Source: Branchiostoma lanceolatum (Eukaryota; Chordata; Leptocardii; Amphioxiformes; Branchiostomatidae). From it: a stretch of DNA of 64,000 nt. Every line of letters begins with the position of its first letter. Positions within the stretch are counted from its first letter, which is position 1. The stretch is taken from positions 39,975,958-40,039,957 of the forward strand of contig NC_089722.1 in the NCBI RefSeq assembly GCF_035083965.1. Direction: 5' to 3'. The position numbers and the translations under genes were made by a program. This document shows positions 42,301 through 53,300 of this stretch, piece by piece. The notes under the pieces were generated by a model that saw only the letters and a program-made list of their open reading frames with translations, made no database searches and was not told the DNA's origin.

Positions 42301-45300
42301 CACCAGTGCGTGGTAGAACATTCATTGATTTTAATTTGTTTTTGTTTACCTACGTTCTCTTTCTGCTGAAAATGTGCGACGAAGTTTTAAGCTTACAATA
42401 TATTACATTAAAGATGATATCATGCCTGTACCAGTTCTTACAGCATCTCTGAGTGACGTGAACATCATGAAGGATGCTCTTCCGCTTCCAGATGATCTCG
42501 ACCTTTCGGAAGACTCACTTGAAGAGCTTGACCGAGTGAAGAAGGTGGGTTTAAAAATGGCAAACAAGCGTCGTCTCTAAAAAAAGTAGTAAAATTGCAA
42601 CCGTTGCATTATGAACCTGGAACGTCGCCATACACCTAGTTTGTATAGTATTCCACAGTTGATAGACACCGAAAACAGTTATGTGGCTTTTCCACTTGTC
42701 TAACATCTTTATACAACTTGCGCTTAATTTGTATTTATTTTACCGCGATACCTACTTCAAAAACCCTTTGAGGCATATGTGTGTATAGATTGCTGTTTCT
42801 ATCTTTTTCTTGTTTTATTCTCATTTTTGCACAGAATGGTAATGTGAAACATGAAGGGAAAACATCGCGGCATTTTCAATAAATATCGGGTGGGTTATGT
42901 GTATACTGGTCCAAGATAGCTTTCATATCTACTCCTTGTTCTATCTCTATGCAGCTTGCAGTCAGGAGTGTGGCCATGGGGTGCAGCAACCTCGCCCCAG
43001 ACTGTCATTGCAACTTCTGGAAATATGTGGGTTTATGCGAAGCTCCAAACTTCCAAATATGGATGAAAGACTTTTGTGCAGCCAGCTGTGAATTTTGTAT
43101 TGGAGGTAGGACGCGTTTATAAAGCCATATCTCACCGGACCCGCGGCACGTGGGCGACCTCGCTGCGACCAGGCGTCGATTTTGACAGAGCGCTCAACAA
43201 ATTCCATCGATAAAAAACGAATCATGTTACGCTATGTGTGTTTTGTTGTCACTTTAGTCATACTTGTACGTTTTGTATGGTATTCCCATTGTAAAGTCAA
43301 GGCTAACTCAAATTCAATCTAGGACGCAGCGAGGCCGCCAACGTGCCGCAGGTCCAGTGAGATGAGGGCTTACCGTTGCTACGCCTACGTATGGCATAAA
43401 ATGCATACAGAGAATATTCACATTTCAATTCATACCACAGATATGTCTGCTTTACGAAAATAAAGAAATGAGTTACTCTTGTGGCTCAGTATCCCGGGAA
43501 TACATGAAAAACATGTCACCGCTGACCTCAGTTTTTTGTGTGACCAGACCAGACCAGACCAGACTAAACAAAAAGTACAATGAAATGGAGTTCGATAACC
43601 AACAGAAACCCCCGTGTATAACGTTTTATGGTTCGGTTCAGATCCACTCTACTCAACGTACATTTTGTACATATTGCTTTCGTGATCTTTCTTGACTTGT
43701 TTATTTGCATATGTCCTGGTACACTGTTTACATATCAATAAACACTCTGTCGATCAGATAGTGTACATGTAAGGTTACCTGCGGTAAGGATTTCGTGTAC
43801 ATGCCTCTAGCCGCATTGTTTATTGGTTTATTCACTCCTTTAGCTGTCGTGTGTAAATGGAACAGCTACTCTTCTTGGAGTAACAAATGCACACAGAGAA
43901 CATGGACAGGATTAGCTTCCTTTGCAGACCTCCCAGGCGGCGCCGGCGATAATTTTTGGGATTGCTGATTCGCGTTTTTTTTTTAACTTATCGGGGCGAG
44001 GGTCTTTTGCGGGGGAACGGTTCAAAGAGCGCATTGCTGGGGAACCCTTGTACATGTATTGCCGCATATGGGCTCCCCATTATTGCAGTAATACGGTCTT
44101 TGAACCGTTCCCCAGCAAACGACCCTCGCTCAGATAAGTTTTAAAAACGCGAATCAGTGCTCTCCAAAAATTATCTCCGGCGCCGCCTGGGAGGCCTGCA
44201 ATGGACACTAGCATACAACAACATCTCATAATAACAAGTACTAACAACATATATAACATATCACAAAACCGCATGTGCAATATCGTGTACCTCATCAGTT
44301 CATTTGGTATTTTTGAAGAGTCCATTGGCAGCGAGTGCCAGAACAAGTATGCAGACGAGACCTGCGACATGCTGGCGAAGCACGAGATCCACCTCATGCA
44401 GCGGTTCCGGTACTTCATGGCGTGTCGCTGCCCGAGGGTCTGTGGGATCTGCACGGCAGGTAGGCAACACATCACAGTACAACTTCATCTGAGATGTATA
44501 TTTCATACCTGGGCCGCAAAAAAAGTTCGATACGGGTGTTCCTGACTGGGTGATAACTTTGGGTTATCACACGGGCTTCCATGGAATATTTTTGAATTTT
44601 CATCACTCAGATGTCAGATCGAAAACTTCCTGTCCCAATTAAGGCGTCGATCGAAAAAAAAGGCTTGGGTCGACAGGTATTTGCTAGGTTCTGTCGGGTA
44701 ATCGGAAGCACACATACATAATCTGTTATGCGAACACCTAATCAGTACTTGTAGATTATGTTATGGCAATTCTTGATATTTAGTTTTGGACTGTGTATAT
44801 CTATTATTTTGGCAATGATGTTATTTTGTATACTAGTAATTATCCTTGAATTTTCTACGTACATGTATATTATTGCATTGCCTGGTTAATTGCGATTGCA
44901 CTTACTGATTTCTGTATACTTTTCAATTGACTCAGAATGTCACTTCTGTCTTTTAAATCTATTTTCAGAACTAGAAAAATTCCCGCCAACATCCCCACCA
45001 ACGCTACCACCGACAACTCAGGACTCTTACGATGTCGAGGTGGAATGTCTGCGGCTTCATAACGAGATAAGGAGGTATCACGGTGCAGCAGAACTAACCT
45101 GGTGCCCGGTACGTATTTTTAAAGGCAACCCAAGGAATATAAGGGCCCAAAAAAGGATTTTGAAAGTCAATTCATTTAGTCATTTCTATCTATGATTAGT
45201 TCGAACAATACTATCACAATGTATAGAGACGTCCATGTTACAAAAATAACGACTTCGTTGTTATGTGAGAACTCACTGAAAATCGTCACCATTTTTTTTG

Positions 45301-46492
45301 TAGGCTCACGAAACTGAGGGGATCGTGGTATGGCATGTGTTTGCATGGTTTTAAAATGCTCAAAGTATGAAGTTATTACACAAATGGGCTAAACAGTGTT
45401 AGCAAATGCCACTGTCCCTAATATTGCTTCGGTTGCCTTAAAAAAGTAAGACAATGCATGTGCTATGTCCCTATTTGTTACACGTGCCAAGTATATGCAG
45501 GGTAACAGTTACACATCCAAAGCAATTGGACAGGTTTTGGTCTTATTAGACTTAGATTAAGTTATTTAGATTACTTAAATTAAAATTTATTATTTTAGTC
45601 TTAGTCTAAAATTAGACTTTACTCCATTTAGATATCGATTCACAGTCTACGATTCACTGAACTAGCAGCTGGTGATCCTATGCTGTCACGTGAAAAATCT
45701 GATTTCTCTTGTACATCAAGACATGTTTCTTTCCTCTCATGATTTTTTTGTTCCTTTTTGTTGTTACACTTCGATTGACACTATCAATTGCAATTCCCTT
45801 AATAGGAGTGTGCAGATTTTGCGCAAAAAGTCGTGAACGGAAATCAAGACAGCAAGAAACCACGGACACATTCAAGCCCAGAGGACCGCACCTGGCTGGT
45901 GGAGGGGGAACAAGTCGTGTGAGTCTTGTCTTTACTTTTTTTAAAGCAGGATTGGAGACTGTTATCAAAGCGCATCCATTACCTAATGCAAACATCATGC
46001 GGCCCCCTGGCCCTGACACGATCGCCTAGAACGTACCTAATTCCTCATACATTATCTCCAAAAGCTAAGCTAGTCATTTTCACCGATCCGGAAAACTCTA
46101 TCAATTCAATCAATATTTCAATCGTCGCAGGTCGATGTAATCTTTGTCAGCTTTCTTTACTAAATATCATGGAAATCCGTTGTTCCTTTGTTCAGTAATT
46201 CTCCTTAGAAGATTTTCACTATAACGCCAATGCAGTTCTAGAGCAAGCTGCTAGGGGGCCCAAACCTACACCACTTCTTTATTACATCACAAGCTATTTG
46301 CCACCCAAAAATCAAGCACCTCTAGTTCAAAATATACGAAAATTGAAGTTCTGCTGCAGTACCAAGGTCACATACCATGCCAGGGGGCCCAACATCGACC
46401 ATGAATTTCGGCTCCACAACACCCGCCCACATATCAAATATCATCGTAATCCATCCAGAGGTTCTTGAGTTATGCTGACTACAATAGTCCGG

Positions 46493-46546
<54 letters not shown>

Positions 46547-47740
46547 ACACACACGCACACACACACAGACAGACAGACACGCCAAAAACAATATCTCCAT
46601 TTTTCATGGAGATAATTAGCGCTACGGGGACTTCAAGCCCGAGAGACATGGTTGATCGGCCCTTCCAAAAACCCAAGTCTGGCTCCTAGGCGGCGCCGAC
46701 ATTTATTTTTGGGGAACAATACGACTTCTCCAGCAAATGATCCTGGCCATGATATGTTGAAAATCTCAAATCAGCACTCCACCTAAAAGGCCTACAAAGG
46801 AGGCTAGCTGGACTTGCGTAAGCTCATGACTGATTTTATTGATTTATAGATTTATTGATTCTGTAGGCATGGGGAAAGCCTGCAGTTCGACTCGTCACAG
46901 ATAGACTGTTTGACGGCCGTGAAGTCCTGGTACAGCGAACGGGACCTTTACGATCAACAGCATCCTCTAAACTCCATGCTGGAGTCAGCCGGTCATTTTA
47001 CACAGGTCAGAGTCAAAGTGCTAGAATTGTTAGACAAGAACAACATTTTAAGAAAAAAATCTCACTTTCATTAGCTTTAGCCCAATTTATAATTAAGCTA
47101 TGGTTATTAGAACTTCTTCATCTTCTGAAATATATAATTAAGCTATGGTTATTAGAACTTCTTCATCTTCTGATATGTTTTGCTGTTATATTTTAATGGC
47201 ACATCATCAAATGCGCAAATACATAGATTGTTACATGGTCGATAAATAAGTCAAGATTTTTCTTCTTTTCATTTGATTTGAAGTCTTTCAAACATCTTTC
47301 TATGCCGTGTGTTATATGTATTGTTATATGATAAGAAAAAAAAATAGGCACTACTATTTTAGCCTGAGAGTCCAAACAGTGAAGGTAGAGCCTGGAACTA
47401 AACAGAATGGCACTAAGGCTAAGGTATTTTTGAAACTTTTTTAGATTGATCATATTACGACACTGAAGGCTTTGCCACTGACCCGATGCTTGAAATAATA
47501 TCAATGATAATTTGCAATGCAAATGAACTATTTTCAAAATCATATTCGCAAAGAATTTCCAATGTCTCAGATGCCGGTCACTGCTGATGAAACAGTTGTC
47601 TACTTTCTCCCCTATAGATGGTGTGGAAGAGTACACGGAGAGTGGGATGTGCTAAGTCGAAGAATGTTTTAGCATGCATCTATGAGCCGAGTGGCAACAC
47701 ACAGAACCCCTACACTATCGAAAAGAACGTCCAACCATAG
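39374..47740 (+). CDS. Secreted ShK-ShK-CAP domain protein, 322 aa, eight coding exons (paralogue A)
   Basis: Secreted cysteine-rich protein combining two ShKT modules with a CAP (CRISP/antigen 5/PR-1) domain. Coding exons: 39374-39434, 42444-42544, 42955-43105, 44319-44459, 44969-45108, 45806-45918, 46867-47005, 47618-47740 (TAG 47738-47740). All are GT-AG, with phases 1,0,1,1,0,2,0, and the total is exactly 322 codons. Signal peptide MKVLECVPLLVLVLTLSG. ShK1 at aa 64-101 (six Cys, CEFC end); ShK2 about 110-148 (ending CRCPRVCGIC). P/T-rich linker 156-168. CAP about 178-320 with LRLHNEIRR, HGESL (usual GENL has Ser for Asn), AVKSWYSE, GHFTQ and YEPSGN. Both cavity histidines (182 and 279) are present. 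AATAAA at 48105. Biological role unknown; such proteins occur in innate-immunity, matrix and venom settings, and nothing here says toxin. Confidence 0.88.
40537..40760. repeat. Perfect hairpin and inverted copy of the dispersed repeat, in intron 1 of paralogue A
   Basis: GAGTCCAGCCTTCTTA at 40537-40552 is inverted at 40579-40594. 40660-40760 is a minus-strand copy of the family at 10820 (CCCGTGTATGAGGGAG ... GCACGTAAAAGAACCC). Confidence 0.6.
41446..41968. mobile_element. 523-bp MITE with about 40-bp inverted ends, TTAA-type flanks
   Basis: Left AGGAGTCCTAAACTCCAGA (41446) and right inverse ending AGGACTCCT (41968). Flanked by TTAA on the left and TCAA on the right (TTGA inverted), so an imperfect TTAA duplication is likely. 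A related end (AAGGGGGAATC...CAGAAGCTGGTG) is at about 52053. Lies in intron 1 of paralogue A (39435-42443), the remainder of which shows no exon. Confidence 0.65.
43123..43370. mobile_element. 248-bp MITE, same family as 12608-12845
   Basis: Left AGCCATATCTCACCGGACC..CGACCTCGCTGCGACC; right is the inverse with about 75 percent match over 50 bp. Interior GAGCGCTCAAC and GTGTGTTTTGTTGTCA are shared with 49847-50050. In intron 3 of paralogue A. Confidence 0.7.
43923..44200. mobile_element. 278-bp MITE with about 110-bp inverted repeats (GGCGGCGCCGG family)
   Basis: Left TGCAGACCTCCCAGGCGG, right CCGCCTGGGAGGCCTGCA. The arms stay alignable through GATAATTTTTGG, GATTCGCGTTTTT, GAGGGTC-TTTGC and GGGGAACGGTTCAAAG. 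A diverged relative (CCTAGGCGGCGCCGAC) lies at about 46683-46800 in intron 6 of paralogue A. Confidence 0.75.
45109..45805 (+). other. Intron 5 of paralogue A
   Basis: Begins GTACGT, ends CCCTTAATAG. AT-rich; TTAGACTTAGATTAAG-type short repeats at 45548-45625. No exon. Confidence 0.6.
46230..46620. repeat. Dispersed repeat with internal (CA)n, in intron 6 of paralogue A
   Basis: Same ordered motifs as 540-900: CTAGGGGGCCCAAAC, GCTGCAGTACCAAGGTCAC, AAATATCATCGTAATCCATC, GGTTCTTGAGTTATG, then CA tract 46495-46565 and a conserved tail AATATCTCCATTTTTCATGG. Confidence 0.8.
47090..47185 (+). repeat. Direct 52-bp duplication in intron 7 of paralogue A
   Basis: ATAATTAAGCTATGGTTATT followed by AGAACTTCTTCATCTTCTGA occurs twice back to back, almost identical, so a recent slippage duplication. 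Confidence 0.8.
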
Positions 47741-49846
47741 GCTGAACCAGATTTGGTAAATCTTCGACAATGCAGAAAATCGTACCATCGGTTTAACATT
47801 GGAAATATTGGCATCTTTCAGTTCATTATATCCTATTGTGCCATAAATAATTGAGACTATGGATGGCTAGATTGAAAATTATCAAATGAGAAATGGCAAC
47901 TTTCCGTGTGATAAGTTGTACCAATTATCACACTACTAATGCCTAATCTTAAAATGACTAACTTTTAGAAAACTATCATAATAGTCTTGGAATTTCGTAA
48001 AAGTAGCAAAGTAACTAATAGTCCTCAATGGCCCATTATGAAAATCAGTAATCTTGCGGAAAATAACATCGTTAACACTCGTTTATTTGTTGGCCGCTAC
48101 GAACAATAAAGTTATCATGGAAGTAGAAACGTAGTCTATTGTGCTTATTGATGACGTTCAGTTGTTATTTGGTTGAATTTATGTATGTCAAACTTGCCGA
48201 TATGCCAGCAAGTAGATAATGTAAGACACTGCCCCCAGCACCGCATCTCACGCTTCGCGAGATTGCACCAAATGTCCTTAATTTTGCCTGTTAAAACAGA
48301 CTTAGTCTTTGAAGCCCGCCACTGTGTTACTTTAAAAAAGATATCTATTTGACACTTGAGGTAGAATTGCTATTATGTGAAGTTTATGAAAACCCGATAA
48401 TTTTTTTGGTGCAAGCAATATCGAGGAAGTCCGAAATTGTTGGTTGGGTGTCTGGCAGGTGATTTGTAGTTACATGCTAGCTGCAGACCATACCTCGATT
48501 AAATAGTCTGTGCATAATGCTTCAAACACGTGGAGAAGCCGGACGTTTCGCTGGAGGAGCACCAGAGAAAACACACTCTCAACCACTTTGTATAAACGTC
48601 ACTATATTAGTTCAATACGTGTCCAGAAGAGGTACTTGATAATGAACTAAGTGGTCAGCCTTCTTCCGAAGTTTCCTACGGAGTAAATGTATTTCCGGAA
48701 ATACTTCCACGGAGACTGTAGAATAAACTTTAATCTTAAGTAAACAAAATCAAACGATAGTGTTCTGATGACATATTGTAATATTTATTGCACTGATCAT
48801 ACTGAAGGATGCAGTCCTTTATGAAGAACTGCATCCTCTTCATCACTATGAATACAAGGGGAGGGATATCTATTCTCAAACCAACATATACTTTGTATTA
48901 CTTGATTCATTTTTAATCCTGCATTTGCCCTATTAATATTTTGAACATCAATAGTTGCATGTGATATCTGTTTAGCAGTATTTGATTCTCGGCAGAATCC
49001 TACATGTAGTGAAGGTTGAATGGGCGTTAGAAGGATGACGGCTGAGACACAACGATTTACCGGTTTCGACCTTTTATTCAAAAGTCTTCTTCATCAGAAT
49101 CCTAAATGTAGTAAAGGTGTTACCCATTCTGTTTATGAATGAAAAGAATATGGGCCTGCCAATTTTCTAATTGCACGACAATTAACCTATCATCCCATTG
49201 GAACTCATACTTAGATACAAAGAAGGGTCTACATCGTCATCATCATACCTCTGCATACATCAAAGAATGTTCGGACATTAGAACAAGCAATGTATACAAG
49301 TATACGACATATGAAATCAGTACGATAAGTTGCTCTTGCCCATATGATTGTGTGCATTCAAACTCATTTGTATACACCTAGTATGTATGTATAGATGTAA
49401 TAGACCTTACGAAAGTCGCTGTATTTTTGTTGTGTCAATAAAGATCTCTCATACATGGGGGGGGGGGGGGGGGCAGTCTTCAATCAATGGATTATAAATG
49501 GTCCAGTTCATTATCAAACTGTGATCACATATTATATGTGTTTCAAAAACAACATCTAGGTAATGCAGTTGGGTACCAATTGAGTGGAGCACAAACACAC
49601 TGCAAACATTATTCTTAAAACCAGCCCTAAATTTCTGAACATAGCCCACCTTTTTTGGGAATAACAGATTATATGGTGGATACTTTTGGGGATTATCCGT
49701 ATATCGTTGCTATATAATGCAACTGCTGCCTAGGCAAATCTCAACGCAAAGTTTTCACTACAATTCTGTTAGGGATTCAGATATTAAGCCAACTTAGTAT
49801 CTGTAGAATCAGAACATTGGCCTATGTACTGTGTATTTCTTTTTAT

Positions 49847-50050
49847 CCCTATTGCACTAGGACGGCGACCTCGCTGCGACCTAGAATTTGACTGAGCGCT
49901 CAACGATATTCATGAATAAAGAACGAATACTTTTACGCTTTGTGTGCTTTGTTGTCTTTTCTGTCACACTTTCACATTCCAATAATGAAACCAAGGCTTA
50001 CACGAATCCAATTTAGGTCTCAGTGCGATCACCGTCTAGTGTAAAGAGGG
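49847..50050. mobile_element. 204-bp MITE, third copy of the TCGCTGCGACC family
   Basis: Left CCCTATTGCACTAGGACGG then CGACCTCGCTGCGACCTA. Right is the inverse (TAGGTCTCAGTGCGATC ... CTAGTGTAAAGAGGG). Interior GAGCGCTCAACGAT and TTTGTGTGCTTTGTTGTC as in the 43123 copy. Confidence 0.7.
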
Positions 50051-50205
50051 CTTCAAAGATTGTTTTCGTAATTAGGATGTTACTTTTTATTCTATACGTT
50101 GTATTATGTTTAATAGTTGTTGCCTACATTGTCCCGTGTACATGTATCGTGCAAATAAAGTTCTATATTACGTTGATGAAGGTTAGACATCCAGGTAGTA
50201 AGATA

Positions 50206-50300
50206 CGCCACAAATAATTACTCAAGCAAGTGAAGCAATTGGATTGATTTTTTGTGAATTTCAAAATTTTATCCAGTTGCTTGAGTAACTATTTTTGGCG
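50206..50300. repeat. 24-bp inverted repeat in the 3' flank of paralogue B
   Basis: CGCCACAAATAATTACTCAA at 50206 is matched, inverted with two mismatches, by the sequence at 50277-50300, only 18 bp past the stop codon. It would form a hairpin in the paralogue B transcript if the 3'UTR extends that far; alternatively a small MITE. Confidence 0.5.
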
Positions 50301-50318
50301 AAAGTTCAGTTCCCGGAT

Positions 50319-53300
50319 CTACATCTGCACATTCCGGTGGAATCGGAAAACAGACTTCCAGTTCCCTGCCTCCTCGTAGATGCAGCAGAGGTACCGGTCT
50401 GTTTTGGCACACCCCACACTCTTTGTAGACTTCCACACAAGCTGAAGGAGACAGCAGAAAGTATGGGTTAGTTCTCAAAAATATCTCGGGTATTGTGTAA
50501 TGAACAAGCAGCTTCAAAAAAGTAGGGAGATAAGCAGGGAATAATGCCGGAACAAATGGAAGTTTATTTGCAAGTTCTTGCCCGAGGCCTTGTTGCAACA
50601 TAAAACAATGTAAAGAAAAAAAATGCTTGGTAGGTTTCTTCGAATATCTATAGACTTCGTCACAAGAATTGTAGACATGCCCAATAGTAGCGTGCAATTC
50701 AAACCACAGGGTACGCTATGAACGAATGAGTTCTGTCCTGTTTTTTTTTCGCTATACCGCTGCAATGCTTACTGTATTACTGTTCGAATCCCATGAAGCC
50801 ACCGATCTTGTGCCCTTGGGAAAGGCACTTTACACAATTTTCCTCACTACACTCAGGTGTAAAAACGGGCATATTACGTATTGGCCACGACACCAGCAAT
50901 AGCTGTGTCCCACGTGTATTGCACCATTGCATTTCTAATCAAATCAAATCAAATCAGGCTCTGACCTGTGTGAAGTGTCCAGATTCCTCTATCTGAAATA
51001 GAGGATGACGCGGGTTGTAGACGTGCCTTTCCTCGTACCAGGACTCCACGGCTGCTTGACAGTCCACACGCGGGAACTTGTACATCAGGTTTTCTCCGTG
51101 CCTGTAGAGGAGTGGTCGGTAAAACATACACTCTGTCAGGAGCTTTTGTTTGCTTGTTTGTTTGTTTGTTTGTTTGAACCTTTGTTTATTCATGATAAGC
51201 TCCAATCGGCACGCAGGCCGCTTTTCATTGACGTCACGAGGGAAGAGATAAGGGTCAGATACAATATAGCAGAGTTACACAGTCATTTGAGTCCTAATAA
51301 CGCTATCAACATATATCATTACATATATATGATACAACAATATGCAATCGCTACAACATGCAACATGTATTCATTCTTTCTATTTCTTGACTAGAGGTGA
51401 AAAATATCTAGATAAAATCTGCATCACAAGACATATCTTAAGTCAAGTGTAATGCACGAATTTTTAATGTGATCTTATAATATAGATGTACTAGTCTAAT
51501 AATATATTGATAATATTTAACGGCTCTAAGTGGCAAAAATGTGCTAGATGCTGGCACATTGTCAACCAAATCCGTAGTGTGTTTTTGGCACACATTTTGA
51601 CAGATTAGCCAAAGAGGCTCGGTGGGCGTCACTCCACCACCAGGGAAGGTCTTGTACAGTGCCTTTCCGAAGGGCACAACGGCGGGGCTAACGCTCTAAC
51701 AGTTGCGCCACATCGACATCACTAGTCTAAGGGGCATTCATTTAGGACGTCTAACAACGACCTGTTGTACATGTAGGTAATGGATCATCATTCAAGCGAT
51801 TATTGTAACTACCTTGCCAAAAATGTTTTTAGTATCATGCATGCATGACAACTACGTGACACTGTACTACCCTTTCTTAGATGGGAAAATGATTTGAATA
51901 TCAGAAAACTCACTTGATCATTTTACCATTCACTTCCCACGTGCGATATACTGACTTTGAATGCATCAATGGTGAATTGGATCCTTCCAATGCCTTCACC
52001 ACTTGTTCTGCAAAGTCCGCACACTTCTGCGAAGAGAATCAGTATTGTCGTTTTAAGGGGGAATCAACCCCAGAAGCTGGTGCTATTTTCTATAAGACTA
52101 TATTGATATGAATATCAAATCCAGCATATTTGTAAAATTTCATCACAGATTAACAACGAAATATTACATTGGTATATTTAGTATATTGCACAACAATTGC
52201 ACAAGGTACAAGGTATGGCATCCACTGGTTCTATGTCAAGCAAAGGCTAATCTACCTAATACAAGAGTGTATAGTATGGGATCAATTAACCATTCATAAT
52301 ACTGTAGCTGGATAGTTTCCCCCATGCAGACCCATGTATGGGGATGATAGCTATTCCTAAGCGATAATTGATTTAGGTCTTGGTCGATTTTTAGCTCGAA
52401 GCAAGAAGAGAATTAAGCTGTCAGGGCTGAGAATTGATGAACAACTATTAACAAACAAACATTGTTTTCAGGAACGGCCCTAGATTTCCTTACATCGCTC
52501 CATTTTTCTGGGGGCCCTGTTTTCAAATCTTTCAAATGTTGGAGGCTTTTATAACTGGTTGCTATGGTGACTGAGAATTCTGGGCCGCTATTTTGTGAAA
52601 TGGTACAAACTATGCGTGAAGGGGCTCCATAGATCCCTGGTCAGGGTGAGTTTTGTTACACAGACTAACAGGACAAAGCAATTCCACTGAATGTACGACA
52701 ACACTGAACCAAAAAATAACTTAATGCGATACATTTCAGAATAAACGTTGCCAGTATCCTTATTAAACGTAAATAATGCTAACATTGTATGTTTATACAT
52801 ATACTTTATTTGCACGTTCTTGCCCGAGGGCTAATTACATCATTAAAGCAATGTAACAATACATAGAAATAGTATACAGACAGTACAAACTAACGATGGT
52901 GACAAGTGGAACAAGTTACTATTCTAAGGACTGCTACTAAATTAAGCCTTTTGGGTTTGAATTCCTATTTGGAGGCATTGGAAGAGGAAGTGTATCACTT
53001 TTTCTGCAATGTGTGGGTTTTGCGAGGTTAACAGGGTTGTAGTTTTCTTTTCGTCAGTAAACGTTTGGACCAAATTTGGAAATTGTGGTAAGTCTTGGTG
53101 GCTTCTATGAATACCTCTTTTCTTGTTTGATCATTAAAGGGACAGCTTGAGATAAAATGTATTTCGTCTTCTTACATCATTGCAGATGTGATGTGAAGTG
53201 AAGTGAACTTTATTGCTCAACAATCGTACATGGTACAATGTATGGCATGAAATCAACAATCTGTTCTACAAGGCTAATTTATCCTACAATTCTAAGTACA

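Larger units (their letters stand above)
47741..50318. other. Tail-to-tail spacer between the two ShK-CAP genes
   Basis: Holds the 3' end of paralogue A (AATAAA 48105-48110). A G-run lies at about 49457-49472, next to a LINE-type tail (TGTCAATAAAGATC at about 49433). A third MITE of the TCGCTGCGACC family sits at 49847-50050. The 3' flank of paralogue B has a possible minus-strand AATAAA at about 50086-50091. No gene recognised. Confidence 0.5.
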
